From NCBI GenBank assembly GCA_013152715.1, contig JAADFU010000014.1, positions 1 through 42,654 of the forward strand: a stretch of DNA of 42,654 nucleotides, in the 5' to 3' direction. A program made the translations under genes and the position numbers. This DNA comes from Calditrichota bacterium (GTDB taxonomy: Bacteria > Zhuqueibacterota > Zhuqueibacteria > Thermofontimicrobiales > Thermofontimicrobiaceae). Positions 24,586 to 34,039 of the stretch are shown here, in pieces. The number at the start of each line of letters is the position of its first letter. The first letter of the stretch is position 1. The notes under the pieces are model-generated. The model made no database searches, was not told where the DNA came from, and was given only the letters and a program-made list of their open reading frames with translations.

Positions 24586-26133
24586 TCATCGACTCAGTGA
24601 TTGGTAATAGTCATGAATCACCTCCGGATAGATTTCTATTTTTATGCGTTGTCTCAAACTGCTGATAAATTCAGGCACAGCCGTCGCCCGCTTATCCCGC
24701 TCAATAAAACGTCTGATTACATCGCGGTCTTCTTCAGTCATCTCATCCGGTAATTTTTGTTTAACAATTTCGCGGAATTTTTGTTCAATTTCCTGCTCAC
24801 TCACGTGAATATTTTCGATAATTCTCTTGCGCAACATGGTTTGCAGCAAATATTCATCAAATAGTTTTGTTTTGACCGGATATTCCGAATCTTTTTCGTC
24901 AAGCTGTAAATTTTTGGCTTCTTCTGTCAATTGAAAATCTCTGATGGAATAATCGAGCGCGGTCTTCAAACTTCGCCGCACGATGGATGCCGGTAAATAA
25001 GACAAATTACTGATAAATTGCCCCACAGTAAATTTTTTCCCGTTAATGAAAAACAATCCCTGATTTCTAATTTCCCACACCGATGTTTGCAGCGAATCAT
25101 TTTCTTCCGGAGAAATTGATTTCAATCCTATTCTGGCGGAATCTTGATTTTGGTTTTGAAAAATTTTCTTCAAATGTTCACCTACAATTTTCAACGCCCT
25201 CGGATCAACCTGAACATCCAAACCGTTCATCATTTTTTCGATGTGCTGAAATGCGAGCCAATCCCCTATTTTGGCCCGCACCTGAAATTCCAGTTTTTCC
25301 TTTGCCAGCTCAAATTCCTGCTTTGAAACCAGCGGATTCTTTTTCCAGTTTAAAACCTGCAAAATATGATAACCATGAGAACTGCGAACGGGCGGGGAAA
25401 TTTCGCCTTGTTTCAAACGAAAAGCCGTCATCGCCATATCATATTCCATCTGATCCCAGCGAACCCAGCCGAGATCCCCGCCATTTTCCGCCAATTTGGA
25501 ACTGGTGAAAACTTTTCGAGCTAAATTTTCGAATGGCACACCCTTTCGGAGAAGTGCAAGAGCTGAATCCGCCTGAGCCTTTGTCTCGAAATAAAGATGG
25601 CGAACATGACGTTCTTCTCTCGTGTACTGAAAAATTTCCTGAAGCAAAGAATCATCGACAGTTATCTGCGGTTCAATGACGTGGCGGTAGTGTGCCTCAC
25701 GCAGACATTTATTGCGGAAAGCTTCGGATTTCAATCGAAATCGTTCGTCTCGATCCAGCCGTTGTTTTTTCGCCTCCTTTGCCAGCAGCCGCCGATTGAT
25801 CATCTCCTGCAAAAATGCTTCGCGTAACTCAGGCGAATCAAACTTGTCCGGCTGCTTCAAAATTTCCAGATATGCCAGACGGAATTCTTTGAGCGTGATG
25901 ACCTCGTCGCCGATTCTGGCAACAATTTGATCCGACGATCGCTGGCAAAAAGAAAACAATAGCACCAGACCGATCAGGTTTGTGAAAAAAATTAATTTAA
26001 AAATTCTTTTTAAAAACTTCAGGGAAACAGCGCTGATTAATAGATACATCCCCCCTTGCCCCCCTTCAAAGGGGGGAATCAAAAAGTCCCCCTTGGAAGG
26101 GGGATTTAGGGGGATGTATTTCACACCTTCCAT
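24586..26133 (-). CDS. SurA/PrsA-like parvulin peptidyl-prolyl isomerase, predicted lipoprotein
   Basis: This is a periplasmic folding factor. A hydrophobic segment ends LLFSFC (Cys63 of this reading), suggesting lipidation. A SurA N-terminal-like helical region spans about 65-165, and a parvulin rotamase domain about 175-265, with HVRHLYFETKAQADSALALL and later GYHILQVL. The first 28 codons after the ATG at 26133 are mostly translated from a GC-rich REP-like element (26044-26119). A second ATG (26049) lies within the element's own inverted end, so the native start is uncertain. The gene is embedded in the polysaccharide operon and follows the 1219-residue protein by 23 bp, suggesting a dedicated chaperone for the large outer-membrane or secreted products. 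Confidence 0.85.
   Translation of the reverse strand: MEGVKYIPLNPPSKGDFLIPPFEGGQGGMYLLISAVSLKFLKRIFKLIFFTNLIGLVLLFSFCQRSSDQIVARIGDEVITLKEFRLAYLEILKQPDKFDSPELREAFLQEMINRRLLAKEAKKQRLDRDERFRLKSEAFRNKCLREAHYRHVIEPQITVDDSLLQEIFQYTREERHVRHLYFETKAQADSALALLRKGVPFENLARKVFTSSKLAENGGDLGWVRWDQMEYDMAMTAFRLKQGEISPPVRSSHGYHILQVLNWKKNPLVSKQEFELAKEKLEFQVRAKIGDWLAFQHIEKMMNGLDVQVDPRALKIVGEHLKKIFQNQNQDSARIGLKSISPEENDSLQTSVWEIRNQGLFFINGKKFTVGQFISNLSYLPASIVRRSLKTALDYSIRDFQLTEEAKNLQLDEKDSEYPVKTKLFDEYLLQTMLRKRIIENIHVSEQEIEQKFREIVKQKLPDEMTEEDRDVIRRFIERDKRATAVPEFISSLRQRIKIEIYPEVIHDYYQSLSR
26044..26119. repeat. REP-like palindromic element, copy 1 (76 bp)
   Basis: The ends are an 11-bp perfect inverted repeat, ATACATCCCCC at 26044-26054 and its complement at 26109-26119. 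Inside are two further palindromic C-run/G-run pairs (CCCCCCTTCAAAGGGGGG and CCCCCTTGGAAGGGGG). A related copy lies at 35804-35904 in the opposite orientation. It is strikingly GC-skewed against the AT-rich surroundings and overlaps the start of the isomerase gene. Confidence 0.85.
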
Positions 26134-26156
26134 TCGTCAAACCTAACTTTGCAAAA

Positions 26157-29100
26157 TTATTTAATCACAATAAACCGTCCCACATGCTGACCAATTCCCG
26201 GAGCATCCACGTGGTAAATGTACAGTCCATAAGCAATATCCATCTGGTCTTTGGTCAACATGTTCCAGCTTTCAATGCCATCGGTCATCTCGCTGTCGTG
26301 TTCCAGAGTCTGAACCAGCACACCGTCCACAGTGTAAATTCGAATTGTGCATTTTTTCGGCAGATGGATGAATTGAATCATTCGCGGCCCTCGACCCGAA
26401 CGATAGGTGTTTTTCGGCTCCCACGCCGCAGCAGCGACGTAGGGGTTGGGCACGACGCGAATTTTATCCAGATTTTCTTTTGCAATTTGTTCATCGATTT
26501 TTTGAGCTGTCAATTTAAATCGGAACCGATTTGCCGAAGTGAATTGATAATCGCTGTACAAATACAAAGTATCTCCAGCCCCAAGCGTTCTTCCGTAATA
26601 TTGGATGAAATCTGTGGAATCATTGATGGAATTGTTCAGCAAATAAAAAGTCACAATAGTCGAATCATTTGGCAATTGCTCCAAAAACCAGATCTCATCT
26701 TTTCCCGAGAAATGATATTTTGGCACATAAGACATGGGCAAATTTTCCCGGAATCCATATTTAACTTCCTCGCCGGTCACCAGATCGTAGATTTTAAAAT
26801 TAGTGGGACTGGGCGGAATTTTAATCGTGATCGGATAATTTTCCAGTTGCAATGGAACTTCATCAGAAGTATCTGCAACCTCATCAAAGAAAACTATGCG
26901 ATATTGTCTGGGATAAAATACTCCTGGCTTGTATCCCACAATATCCATCACCGAAAAACTCAAATGATATGTGTGGTCTGGATCAATGTTTTCGCTCCAG
27001 CGGACTCCTTCAACAATCCCTTTTCCGCTTTCATCAACCAGATTCAAGATTCCTGGTGTTGCCGGCGGATTATAAACGAAAAATTCCAGACCGTGGCTCA
27101 TGACTCGAAGCGTGGAAGCCTGTTTATCTTCATCATCGTAAAGATTTTTTATCAAAACAATCGAAGTATCTATTTTGCGGTATTCTTTGAACCAGATTGT
27201 GTCCAAATCTACTGGCGACATTTCATCGGTCACATCACGTAGCACCATACCAGTCGTTTCATCGGGAATCATTTCATCCGGATCCTGCGCATCAATCAGG
27301 CTATCCAGATCGTTGTCGTGACGATCGGTGGCAATGTCCAAAAATTGAATTTCATATTCCGTGCCTTCTTTCACCGAATCTGGTTCCACAATACGCACGC
27401 GGATGAATCCTTCACCAGCTTTAGCCTGGCCCACATGTTCGGGTTGTTTGTCAAAACCTGGCGGCACATATCCCAGCGCCGGTGCGCGCGGAATAACCAT
27501 CACCACATTGGGACCTTTTTCCTGAATTTTCCCGGTGGCATCCACAGCAATATATTTCGTCGTCTCTGAAGGATAAATATTATCTTCCAGTGAGCCTTTA
27601 TCAAATGCAGTCACTGCGTAATAGTAACGCCTGCCGTTCACCACCGGCGAATCTACGTAAGTATGCACCAACCCGGTTTCTGCTCCCAGATAATATTGCA
27701 CGCCAAAATTTTTTGATTTGGGATAATAACCGGAAACCCCGTCAATTTTATCAAAAACAGCAATCGGCGTTTTAATGCTGTAACTTCCCAATTGTTGATC
27801 GATAATTGTAGTTGTGGCGTCGGCAAAGCCCGGATCGGTAGCGCGATAAATTTTGTAACCTTCGAAATCGTATTCTTTCAAATAACGATCTTTGCTTTCC
27901 TCGGCTTTGTCGTCCCAGTACAAAGTCACTTTTCCGTCTTCGGCGACAGCGTGAACTGTGGGCAGCGTTGGCGCCACAGCGAAATTGTAATTGGCATCGT
28001 AAATGTCCTGCACTGTTTTCTTGTTGTTGATAATGTGTGCCTCATTCCAGCCGTAAACCATGCCCACGGAGAAGGCCTCTCTTTGCCCGGGTAAAAGAGG
28101 AAAGTACCCCGTAGCAAACAAGTAATCAGCGTCCACATTTTCCAGATGGCCATCGAAATATCCGGGACGGCTCACCAGCCAAACCTGATCGTCATTGCTG
28201 TAAGTGATATCGCCATACTCGTAAAAAACAAAACTGGTCAAGCCGATTTGATCGGATTCGTTCACATCCACGCGGTCGATATTAGGCTCGCCGGGCAAAT
28301 CGCCGGTTCCCGGAGTGGGAAGTCCGTCTCCTTCGCCGTAATCGCCCGTTCCTTCTGCACCGTCAAGTCCTACGTCATCGGACTGCGGGTCCCAATCGCG
28401 ATCGTTATCGATGCCGTCGTCGCGGCGTTCGTCAATGAGCAAATTTGCCAATCCCTCGCCGGTGAGAAAATCTTTTGACAAATATTCTTGCTTGTTGTAC
28501 ACCGGATCCTGAAGGTACAAATAGTAAACTTCGCCGGTTTCGGTAATTTCCGCGCCGTCAGATTCGTCAATTATGCCATTCAAATTATCATCGATGCCGT
28601 TGCGGGGAATTTCTTCCAGCGGCGCATTGGGCATTTTGCGATAAGTAATCCCTTTGTGTTCAAAAGTAATTCCCTCAGCGGGCATGGTAGAAACTGTGCG
28701 TTTCAGGCTGTCCGACTGGTAATCAATGAGAACAACTGGTTCGCCCACAGCATAAGATTTGACAAAATCCGTTTTGGCAATCACATGCCCGCCACCGGGT
28801 GCATCAATGCCGTCGCCGTCGTTATCGATGCCGTCCAGCGCATTGCCCGGGCTCTCCAAAAATGCAAATCCGAGCCAGGGCACGGGACTGTAGCCCTGAG
28901 TCCCGATATTGTCGTAATCGTAATTCACCGTAAGGCCTATTTCCCGGTAGAAAGTCGCTGCGTCGTCGTCATAGTCGGGATTTCCCAGACCAAAGAACGC
29001 GCCCATGGAAGCGCCGACATTCAAGCCGAAGACTGTTTTTTCCAATTTCAGAATGCCAATATTTTTAATATCATAAATCCAGAAAATACAATCTTCCGCG

Positions 29101-29816
29101 CTGGGATTTGCCCATTGCAAACCGCGAATCACCTGACGCAATCCCAAGCCGCCGCGTCCCGGATCATCGGGAATCGGCAACGGCAAAGAAACGCCTCCAA
29201 TTTTTTTATGAAAAGGATAATCATCCACAACGTGAAAACTTTCCTGATCCGCATTAAAGACACCCTTGCCAAAATACCCGTTCCATTTATTTCGCCAACC
29301 GGGATCAATTTGATCAGCCATTTTGTCGGGCCAAAAGGCAGGCCAGGTCACTGGCTTGTCGCTCATGGCGGAATTGTGAAACACATCGGGATTGTCTTTG
29401 TTGTGAAAACCGGGCAGAGGTTCAAATCCCAAAAAATTTCCCAAATCGTCATGGGAAAACATTGCCGGATCCCAACCCTGACAAAAAACTACCGGCGTGA
29501 TGGTTGTGTAAAGTGAATCGCCGGTCTCGGGATCGATTTTGTCGAACACGCGTAATTCTGATGTCACGTAACTGGAGGCATTTCCCATCTGCGTATAGCC
29601 CATATTTATGGGCCATTCGCCGCCGTAAATTATGCTGTTATCGCCTTTAATCGACCCCAGCATGCCATGATTCCAGTAAGTCACGCGTATCTGATTTCCC
29701 GCATGATCGTTGCGCGCCCGGTTGGAACGATCGCCGTGGTATTGCAGCGGATCCTGGGAAAAGATCGCATTTTGCATTATCAAAAGAAACGTCAATGACA
29801 AAATAATTCGTTTCAT
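26157..29816 (-). CDS. Large secreted protein with Asp-rich loops, Fn3-like domain and sorting tail (1219 aa)
   Basis: A signal peptide (about 1-21, ending IFSQ) precedes a 1219-residue body of unknown fold. Four Asp/Asn-rich loops resemble calcium-binding thrombospondin-3-like motifs: DGIDNDGDGID near 329-339, NGIDDNLNGIIDE near 406-418, DGIDNDRDWD near 467-476 and NDLDSLIDAQDPDE near 835-848. A fibronectin-III-like region spans about 615-745 (VTLYWDDKAEES...GYKIYR). The tail (about 1119-1219) begins VVPNPY and ends with a GLYIYHVD strand and FIVIK, fitting type-IX/FlgD-like sorting. It parallels the 840-residue protein of the other TonB unit. It lies 84 bp after the PorV-like gene. A surface-exposed glycan-handling partner of the receptor is inferred. 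Confidence 0.78.
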   Translation of the reverse strand: MKRIILSLTFLLIMQNAIFSQDPLQYHGDRSNRARNDHAGNQIRVTYWNHGMLGSIKGDNSIIYGGEWPINMGYTQMGNASSYVTSELRVFDKIDPETGDSLYTTITPVVFCQGWDPAMFSHDDLGNFLGFEPLPGFHNKDNPDVFHNSAMSDKPVTWPAFWPDKMADQIDPGWRNKWNGYFGKGVFNADQESFHVVDDYPFHKKIGGVSLPLPIPDDPGRGGLGLRQVIRGLQWANPSAEDCIFWIYDIKNIGILKLEKTVFGLNVGASMGAFFGLGNPDYDDDAATFYREIGLTVNYDYDNIGTQGYSPVPWLGFAFLESPGNALDGIDNDGDGIDAPGGGHVIAKTDFVKSYAVGEPVVLIDYQSDSLKRTVSTMPAEGITFEHKGITYRKMPNAPLEEIPRNGIDDNLNGIIDESDGAEITETGEVYYLYLQDPVYNKQEYLSKDFLTGEGLANLLIDERRDDGIDNDRDWDPQSDDVGLDGAEGTGDYGEGDGLPTPGTGDLPGEPNIDRVDVNESDQIGLTSFVFYEYGDITYSNDDQVWLVSRPGYFDGHLENVDADYLFATGYFPLLPGQREAFSVGMVYGWNEAHIINNKKTVQDIYDANYNFAVAPTLPTVHAVAEDGKVTLYWDDKAEESKDRYLKEYDFEGYKIYRATDPGFADATTTIIDQQLGSYSIKTPIAVFDKIDGVSGYYPKSKNFGVQYYLGAETGLVHTYVDSPVVNGRRYYYAVTAFDKGSLEDNIYPSETTKYIAVDATGKIQEKGPNVVMVIPRAPALGYVPPGFDKQPEHVGQAKAGEGFIRVRIVEPDSVKEGTEYEIQFLDIATDRHDNDLDSLIDAQDPDEMIPDETTGMVLRDVTDEMSPVDLDTIWFKEYRKIDTSIVLIKNLYDDEDKQASTLRVMSHGLEFFVYNPPATPGILNLVDESGKGIVEGVRWSENIDPDHTYHLSFSVMDIVGYKPGVFYPRQYRIVFFDEVADTSDEVPLQLENYPITIKIPPSPTNFKIYDLVTGEEVKYGFRENLPMSYVPKYHFSGKDEIWFLEQLPNDSTIVTFYLLNNSINDSTDFIQYYGRTLGAGDTLYLYSDYQFTSANRFRFKLTAQKIDEQIAKENLDKIRVVPNPYVAAAAWEPKNTYRSGRGPRMIQFIHLPKKCTIRIYTVDGVLVQTLEHDSEMTDGIESWNMLTKDQMDIAYGLYIYHVDAPGIGQHVGRFIVIK

Positions 29817-29900
29817 CGTGCTTCCTTTTTTCTCTAAAGTTTCGAGTTTTGAGTTCTGTGTCTCGAGTTTTAGGTGATTTGGTAAAGAGTAAATTTTTGA

Positions 29901-30941
29901 CTAAAATGAAAAAATCATGGAAAATTTATTCGCGTAATTGAATCTGCCGTAATCGATGGCAGCGTAATCCAGATTCAGTCCGAATTGCGCAACTTTAAAC
30001 TGCAGACCAAAGCCAAACGTCAAGCCTCCTTCGGCATCCTGCAAAAATAACTGCCTGTAACCGGCGCGCATTGCAATAAAATTGTGAAATTGATATTCTC
30101 CGCCGACATTCAAATATTCTTTATTATCGTTGGGATGGATGGCGTCCACCGCAACAATCAAATTGTGGTTCCGCACGCCGAAAAAATCCTGTGCAATGTC
30201 TGCGGAAATTCCTACGCGGAAGAAAATAGGCAGCGGAAACTGGTCCGTTGTTAAATCGGCATTAATCGTCGCATTATTTCCCGCATTCACCGGATCGATA
30301 TCGTGCTGCACCAAAAGATCGCGGCCGCTCATTCTCATGCCGCTGCCAAAATTAGAGATGGACATGCCCAGTTTAATATTTTTAAAAATAGTGTCGTACA
30401 AAATTCCCATATCCACCGCCATTCCCGAAGCATGAGAATGCCACAAAGTTTCGCGAATGTATTTCGCAGATCCGCCGATGGAAAAACGGTCTGTCAGAGC
30501 GCGGGCGAAACTCATTCCCATGGCAATAAATGAAGCAGAAACCATCTCTCCGGTGCCGTCTTGTTCGGAAAGCGTCGTTCTTTCGATATCCGGAGCGCCA
30601 AGATGCGTAAATTGAAATCCAACCGTTCCCACGCCGGGCAAACGCAGCGCAATACCAGCGAAATCGAAACTCAAACCGGCGATGTAATCGTAATGGTTGA
30701 AAAGAAACTGACTTCTATTCAGAAAACCAAGCCCGCCAGCGTTCCAGTAAAGGGCTGTCGCATCAGTGGCTTGAGTCACGTAAGCTTCTCCCATCGCCAG
30801 AGCGCGCGCTCCCACGCCGATTTTCAAAAACGGCGCGGCAGTGGTACCAACACGACTCACTGTTTGTGCCTCCAACCCCTGGCTGAATAAGGCGAAAAGA
30901 CTGAAAATGACAATCAATGTGGTTAGATATTTCATATTCAC
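29901..30941 (-). CDS. PorV/PorQ family outer-membrane beta-barrel protein (second copy)
   Basis: This is a 346-residue PorV/PorQ-type protein. After a signal peptide ending EAQ come FLKIGVGARALAMGEAYV (about 38-55) and YWNAGGL (about 65-71), equivalent to the KVAVGAKATALASAM and WNPAGI segments of the first copy. A strand-rich barrel follows, ending KFSMIFSF. The ATG has GAGG 5 nt upstream. It lies 60 bp after the TonB receptor and 84 bp before the 1219-residue secreted protein. By analogy with PorV it may deliver that cargo, or other tailed enzymes of the operon, to the surface; the exact role of such paralogues is not established. Confidence 0.87.
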   Translation of the reverse strand: MNMKYLTTLIVIFSLFALFSQGLEAQTVSRVGTTAAPFLKIGVGARALAMGEAYVTQATDATALYWNAGGLGFLNRSQFLFNHYDYIAGLSFDFAGIALRLPGVGTVGFQFTHLGAPDIERTTLSEQDGTGEMVSASFIAMGMSFARALTDRFSIGGSAKYIRETLWHSHASGMAVDMGILYDTIFKNIKLGMSISNFGSGMRMSGRDLLVQHDIDPVNAGNNATINADLTTDQFPLPIFFRVGISADIAQDFFGVRNHNLIVAVDAIHPNDNKEYLNVGGEYQFHNFIAMRAGYRQLFLQDAEGGLTFGFGLQFKVAQFGLNLDYAAIDYGRFNYANKFSMIFSF

Positions 30942-31001
30942 CTCATTGGATTTTATCTCAAACTAAAATATTTTTAACAAAATTTTTTCTGAATTTGTAA
31001 A

Positions 31002-34000
31002 TTACAAACCGACTCCGATTCCCAATTGAATGAAGCGCGGGGGATAATAATTTCCGGGACGTGTGTAATATTCTTTGACATCAGAAATTTCCACGTCCAA
31101 CCCGGCGTTACGATCTTCCTGAGTACGGGAAGCAAAAGTAACATCGGGTCTGCCTGTATCCGAGTAAACAGTACGCGCATTCCGCGTATCCAGTAAATTG
31201 TAAACATTGAGCATCAAATCATAATTCATTCCGAATAATTTTACCCGCCGCGAGATGCGCAAATCAATCGTGAAAGTCGTGGGTCGCACTTCACTATTCA
31301 CTTTCAGCTCGCTCAAAGTCGTCCCGCCGACTGTTTCGCCGCGATAAAAACTCGGCGTGTAAGGGAATCCGGAATTCAAAGATGCTACCATGCTCGCATT
31401 CCAGCCATTTTTTTGGTAACCAAATGTCGCATTCAAAGTATGCCGCTGATCCCAATCCAGATTGATCAACTGAATGCGCGGTTCTTTGTTGTCGCGAATC
31501 TGCGTGTACGCTTCCTGCGGATTGGAGTAAGTACCCTTGGCAATCATAAAAGTGTAATCCAAATTGACGGAGAAATCGGACAGAGCAAATTGCGAGTTAA
31601 AAGTAATTCCTTTTACCGCCGCGTGATCGTAATTAATATATTTGTGGTAAGTCGTGCCCCAGTAAGTATCGATCGGCGCGCTAATGCCGACCCAATCACG
31701 AATGTCGCGATAAAATCCGGTCACGTTCAAAAACAGCCGATCCCACAGACCCTGTTGCAAACCAACTTCGTACATAACGGTCCGCTCGGGTCCGATGTCC
31801 GCATTTCCGATGAGCGGATTGACATTTGCCTTTTTTACGTCGACCCAGAATTTTGGGTTTTCGTACAAATAGCGCAATTCCGGATTCTGGAAAAACCAGC
31901 CATAAGAAAAATGAATCACGCCTTGCGATGTGATGGGAAAAGAAATGCCGAAACGCGGACTGAGCTGATATTTGGGTTTGGGTTTTTTGTACCAGAATTG
32001 CTCCCGTTCTTCAAGCGTGTATTCCGGCCCCCACTGATCTTCCGGTAAATTGGGATCGTAATTTTTGTAACGATGCGCGTTTTTCACCGGATCGAGAATT
32101 TCCGGATCAGCAGGATCAGCAAGCGTTTTTCCGTCCGAATCAAAATAATCGAACCGTAAACCCAAATTGATGATTAATTCCTGAAATTCAATTTTATCCT
32201 GCACATAGGCAGAAAACTCGCGCGGTTTGTAATGATAATTTTGCGAAAATGCTGAAGAATCCGGATCCGGAATGTAAGGCCTGTAAGTCGTTTGATCAAA
32301 TTGAAGCGTGTATGCCTCGTTGTACAAATCATGAAAAATTCCGCCAAATCCCCATTTCATCAAATGACGATTTGTCACCTGACTGGTCATGTCCCACTTG
32401 AAAGACCAATGCTTGACTTTATTCTTCCAGCGCTGCACATCGTTGCCAAAATAGACAAAATCACTGTTGTTCAATTGCACGGAAACCCACTTATTATTTC
32501 GCCGATCAAACACGTATTGCTCGAAATCCGCTCGTTTGGTCGGCATGTAACGATAATCGTAAGGATCGTCGTAAAGTTCTCCATGATAGTCTTTCTGGAA
32601 ATAGCTGATTTTCAGTTCGTAAAAGGTTTTCGGCGACAAAGTATGATTTAATGAAAAAACATGGGTTTGACTCAAATTATGATGAATCTTTGTCGCATCA
32701 GGAACATATTTGTAGCGATTACTGGCGTCGCGATTACGACGCTTACTCAAATAAAGGCCGTAGCTGAAGTTCATCGACGCCACGGGTCTAAAATACAATT
32801 TCGACTGCAACGAATATTGCTCTGCCCAACTTAACGGCATTAATTTGTCATCCGGCTTTTTGAACGTGTGCACCGTATCCTTCGCCGGGCTGGAAAACCC
32901 CCAGGGCATGAAATAGCGTTTGCCATAAGTGTAGTCAGGATCGTAATAATACCTGCCGGAAATAAAATAGGTTACCCGCTTTTTTGTCCAGGGGATGGGA
33001 CCGCTTGTGTTGAACTGCAAGTCCGTATTGGTGAGCGGATTGAATGTGTTGAGATAACCTTTCTTTTTCAAATAAGGCTTATCTTTAATGACAGAGGAAG
33101 ATTGAAAATCATACTCGCCGGAATTCAAATAATTCAAATCTTCCTCGAAAAATTGATTGGTCAGGCGGTGCGCGGCAAATCGCGCCCAGGCCGGATTGTC
33201 CATGACGTAATAGGTCTTGTCATCGAAACTCAGAAAATCCCCCAGGTAGCCGATAAAATTAAAACGGTAATCGTCACTCCCCTGCTTCGTAACAATGTTG
33301 ATAACTCCGGAGAGCGCTTGTCCGTACTCAGCATTGAAAGTCCCGGTGATCGCCTGCAATTCCTGCACTGCCTGATTGTCAATAGAAATTCCTGCCTGTC
33401 GATTGAGCGGATCGATCACCTGAATGCCGTCAACCAGATACACGATTTCCGTGCTTCTGCCGCCGCGGATGTGGAGTTGGCCTCCGGCATCGCGAACCAC
33501 GCCTGCCTGCAGTTCCAGCACATCACTGACTTCTCGCACCGGCAATGATTGCAACTGATCTGCGCTCACGGAAACCGCCGACGAAGTCAAATCTTTTCTT
33601 ATCCGTTCACGCTTTGCAGTGACAACAACTTCTTCGCCCAATTCCAGCGTCACTTGCGACAACTGAAAATCCAGTCGCGTGGTGTAATCCGCCGAAATTC
33701 GCACTGGTTTGCGCACCTGTTTTTCGTAACCCATGTAGCTCGCTTCCACGATGTACTGCCCCGGCGGCAAATTCAAAATATAAAATTCGCCGTTGAGATC
33801 AGTGGCGGCGCCTTTGACTTGTTCAACCGGGAAACGAACTTCCTTCCCATCGCGCACCATGCCGACGACAACCACATTCCCGCCGGGCAGCGGTTCCCCG
33901 GTTTGCTTGTCAATCAATCGACCGGCAATTTTTCCGGTGATGCCGGCGTAAGAGATATTTTGAAAAACAGTCGCAAAAAACAAAGTAACGAGAAATAGCC

Positions 34001-34019
34001 ACAAATACTTTCGTAACAT
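31002..34019 (-). CDS. TonB-dependent receptor with carboxypeptidase-regulatory-like N-domain (second copy)
   Basis: This is a 1005-residue outer-membrane transporter. A signal peptide (1-25) leads into a regulatory-like beta-sandwich (about 28-122; GRLIDKQTGEPLPGGNVVVV, then EFYILNLPPGQY). The plug (about 143-246) carries LHIRGGRSTEIVYLVDGIQV and TFNAEYGQALSGVINIVTKQG, both strong family signatures. The remaining barrel ends RFIQLGIGVGL. GAGGAGG lies 5 nt before the ATG. It starts 20 bp after the stop of the secreted GH5-like enzyme, consistent with one operon. Substrate is inferred to be an oligosaccharide released by that enzyme. No SusD-like protein is found next to it. Confidence 0.93.
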   Translation of the reverse strand: MLRKYLWLFLVTLFFATVFQNISYAGITGKIAGRLIDKQTGEPLPGGNVVVVGMVRDGKEVRFPVEQVKGAATDLNGEFYILNLPPGQYIVEASYMGYEKQVRKPVRISADYTTRLDFQLSQVTLELGEEVVVTAKRERIRKDLTSSAVSVSADQLQSLPVREVSDVLELQAGVVRDAGGQLHIRGGRSTEIVYLVDGIQVIDPLNRQAGISIDNQAVQELQAITGTFNAEYGQALSGVINIVTKQGSDDYRFNFIGYLGDFLSFDDKTYYVMDNPAWARFAAHRLTNQFFEEDLNYLNSGEYDFQSSSVIKDKPYLKKKGYLNTFNPLTNTDLQFNTSGPIPWTKKRVTYFISGRYYYDPDYTYGKRYFMPWGFSSPAKDTVHTFKKPDDKLMPLSWAEQYSLQSKLYFRPVASMNFSYGLYLSKRRNRDASNRYKYVPDATKIHHNLSQTHVFSLNHTLSPKTFYELKISYFQKDYHGELYDDPYDYRYMPTKRADFEQYVFDRRNNKWVSVQLNNSDFVYFGNDVQRWKNKVKHWSFKWDMTSQVTNRHLMKWGFGGIFHDLYNEAYTLQFDQTTYRPYIPDPDSSAFSQNYHYKPREFSAYVQDKIEFQELIINLGLRFDYFDSDGKTLADPADPEILDPVKNAHRYKNYDPNLPEDQWGPEYTLEEREQFWYKKPKPKYQLSPRFGISFPITSQGVIHFSYGWFFQNPELRYLYENPKFWVDVKKANVNPLIGNADIGPERTVMYEVGLQQGLWDRLFLNVTGFYRDIRDWVGISAPIDTYWGTTYHKYINYDHAAVKGITFNSQFALSDFSVNLDYTFMIAKGTYSNPQEAYTQIRDNKEPRIQLINLDWDQRHTLNATFGYQKNGWNASMVASLNSGFPYTPSFYRGETVGGTTLSELKVNSEVRPTTFTIDLRISRRVKLFGMNYDLMLNVYNLLDTRNARTVYSDTGRPDVTFASRTQEDRNAGLDVEISDVKEYYTRPGNYYPPRFIQLGIGVGL

Positions 34020-34039
34020 CGAGCCTCCTCAAATCGTGT

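Noticed and set aside
26184-27242. Long plus-strand frame (352 codons) inside the 1219-residue gene
   Set aside because: It lies wholly antisense to a well-supported exported protein and has no family-like content; it is a shadow of that gene.
28488-29516. Long plus-strand frame (342 codons) inside the same gene
   Set aside because: Same reason: antisense shadow with no motifs or signal peptide.
29842-29871. TCGAGTTTT direct repeat upstream of the 1219-residue gene
   Set aside because: Two 9-base copies in low-complexity AT-rich DNA; no palindrome or link to a promoter.
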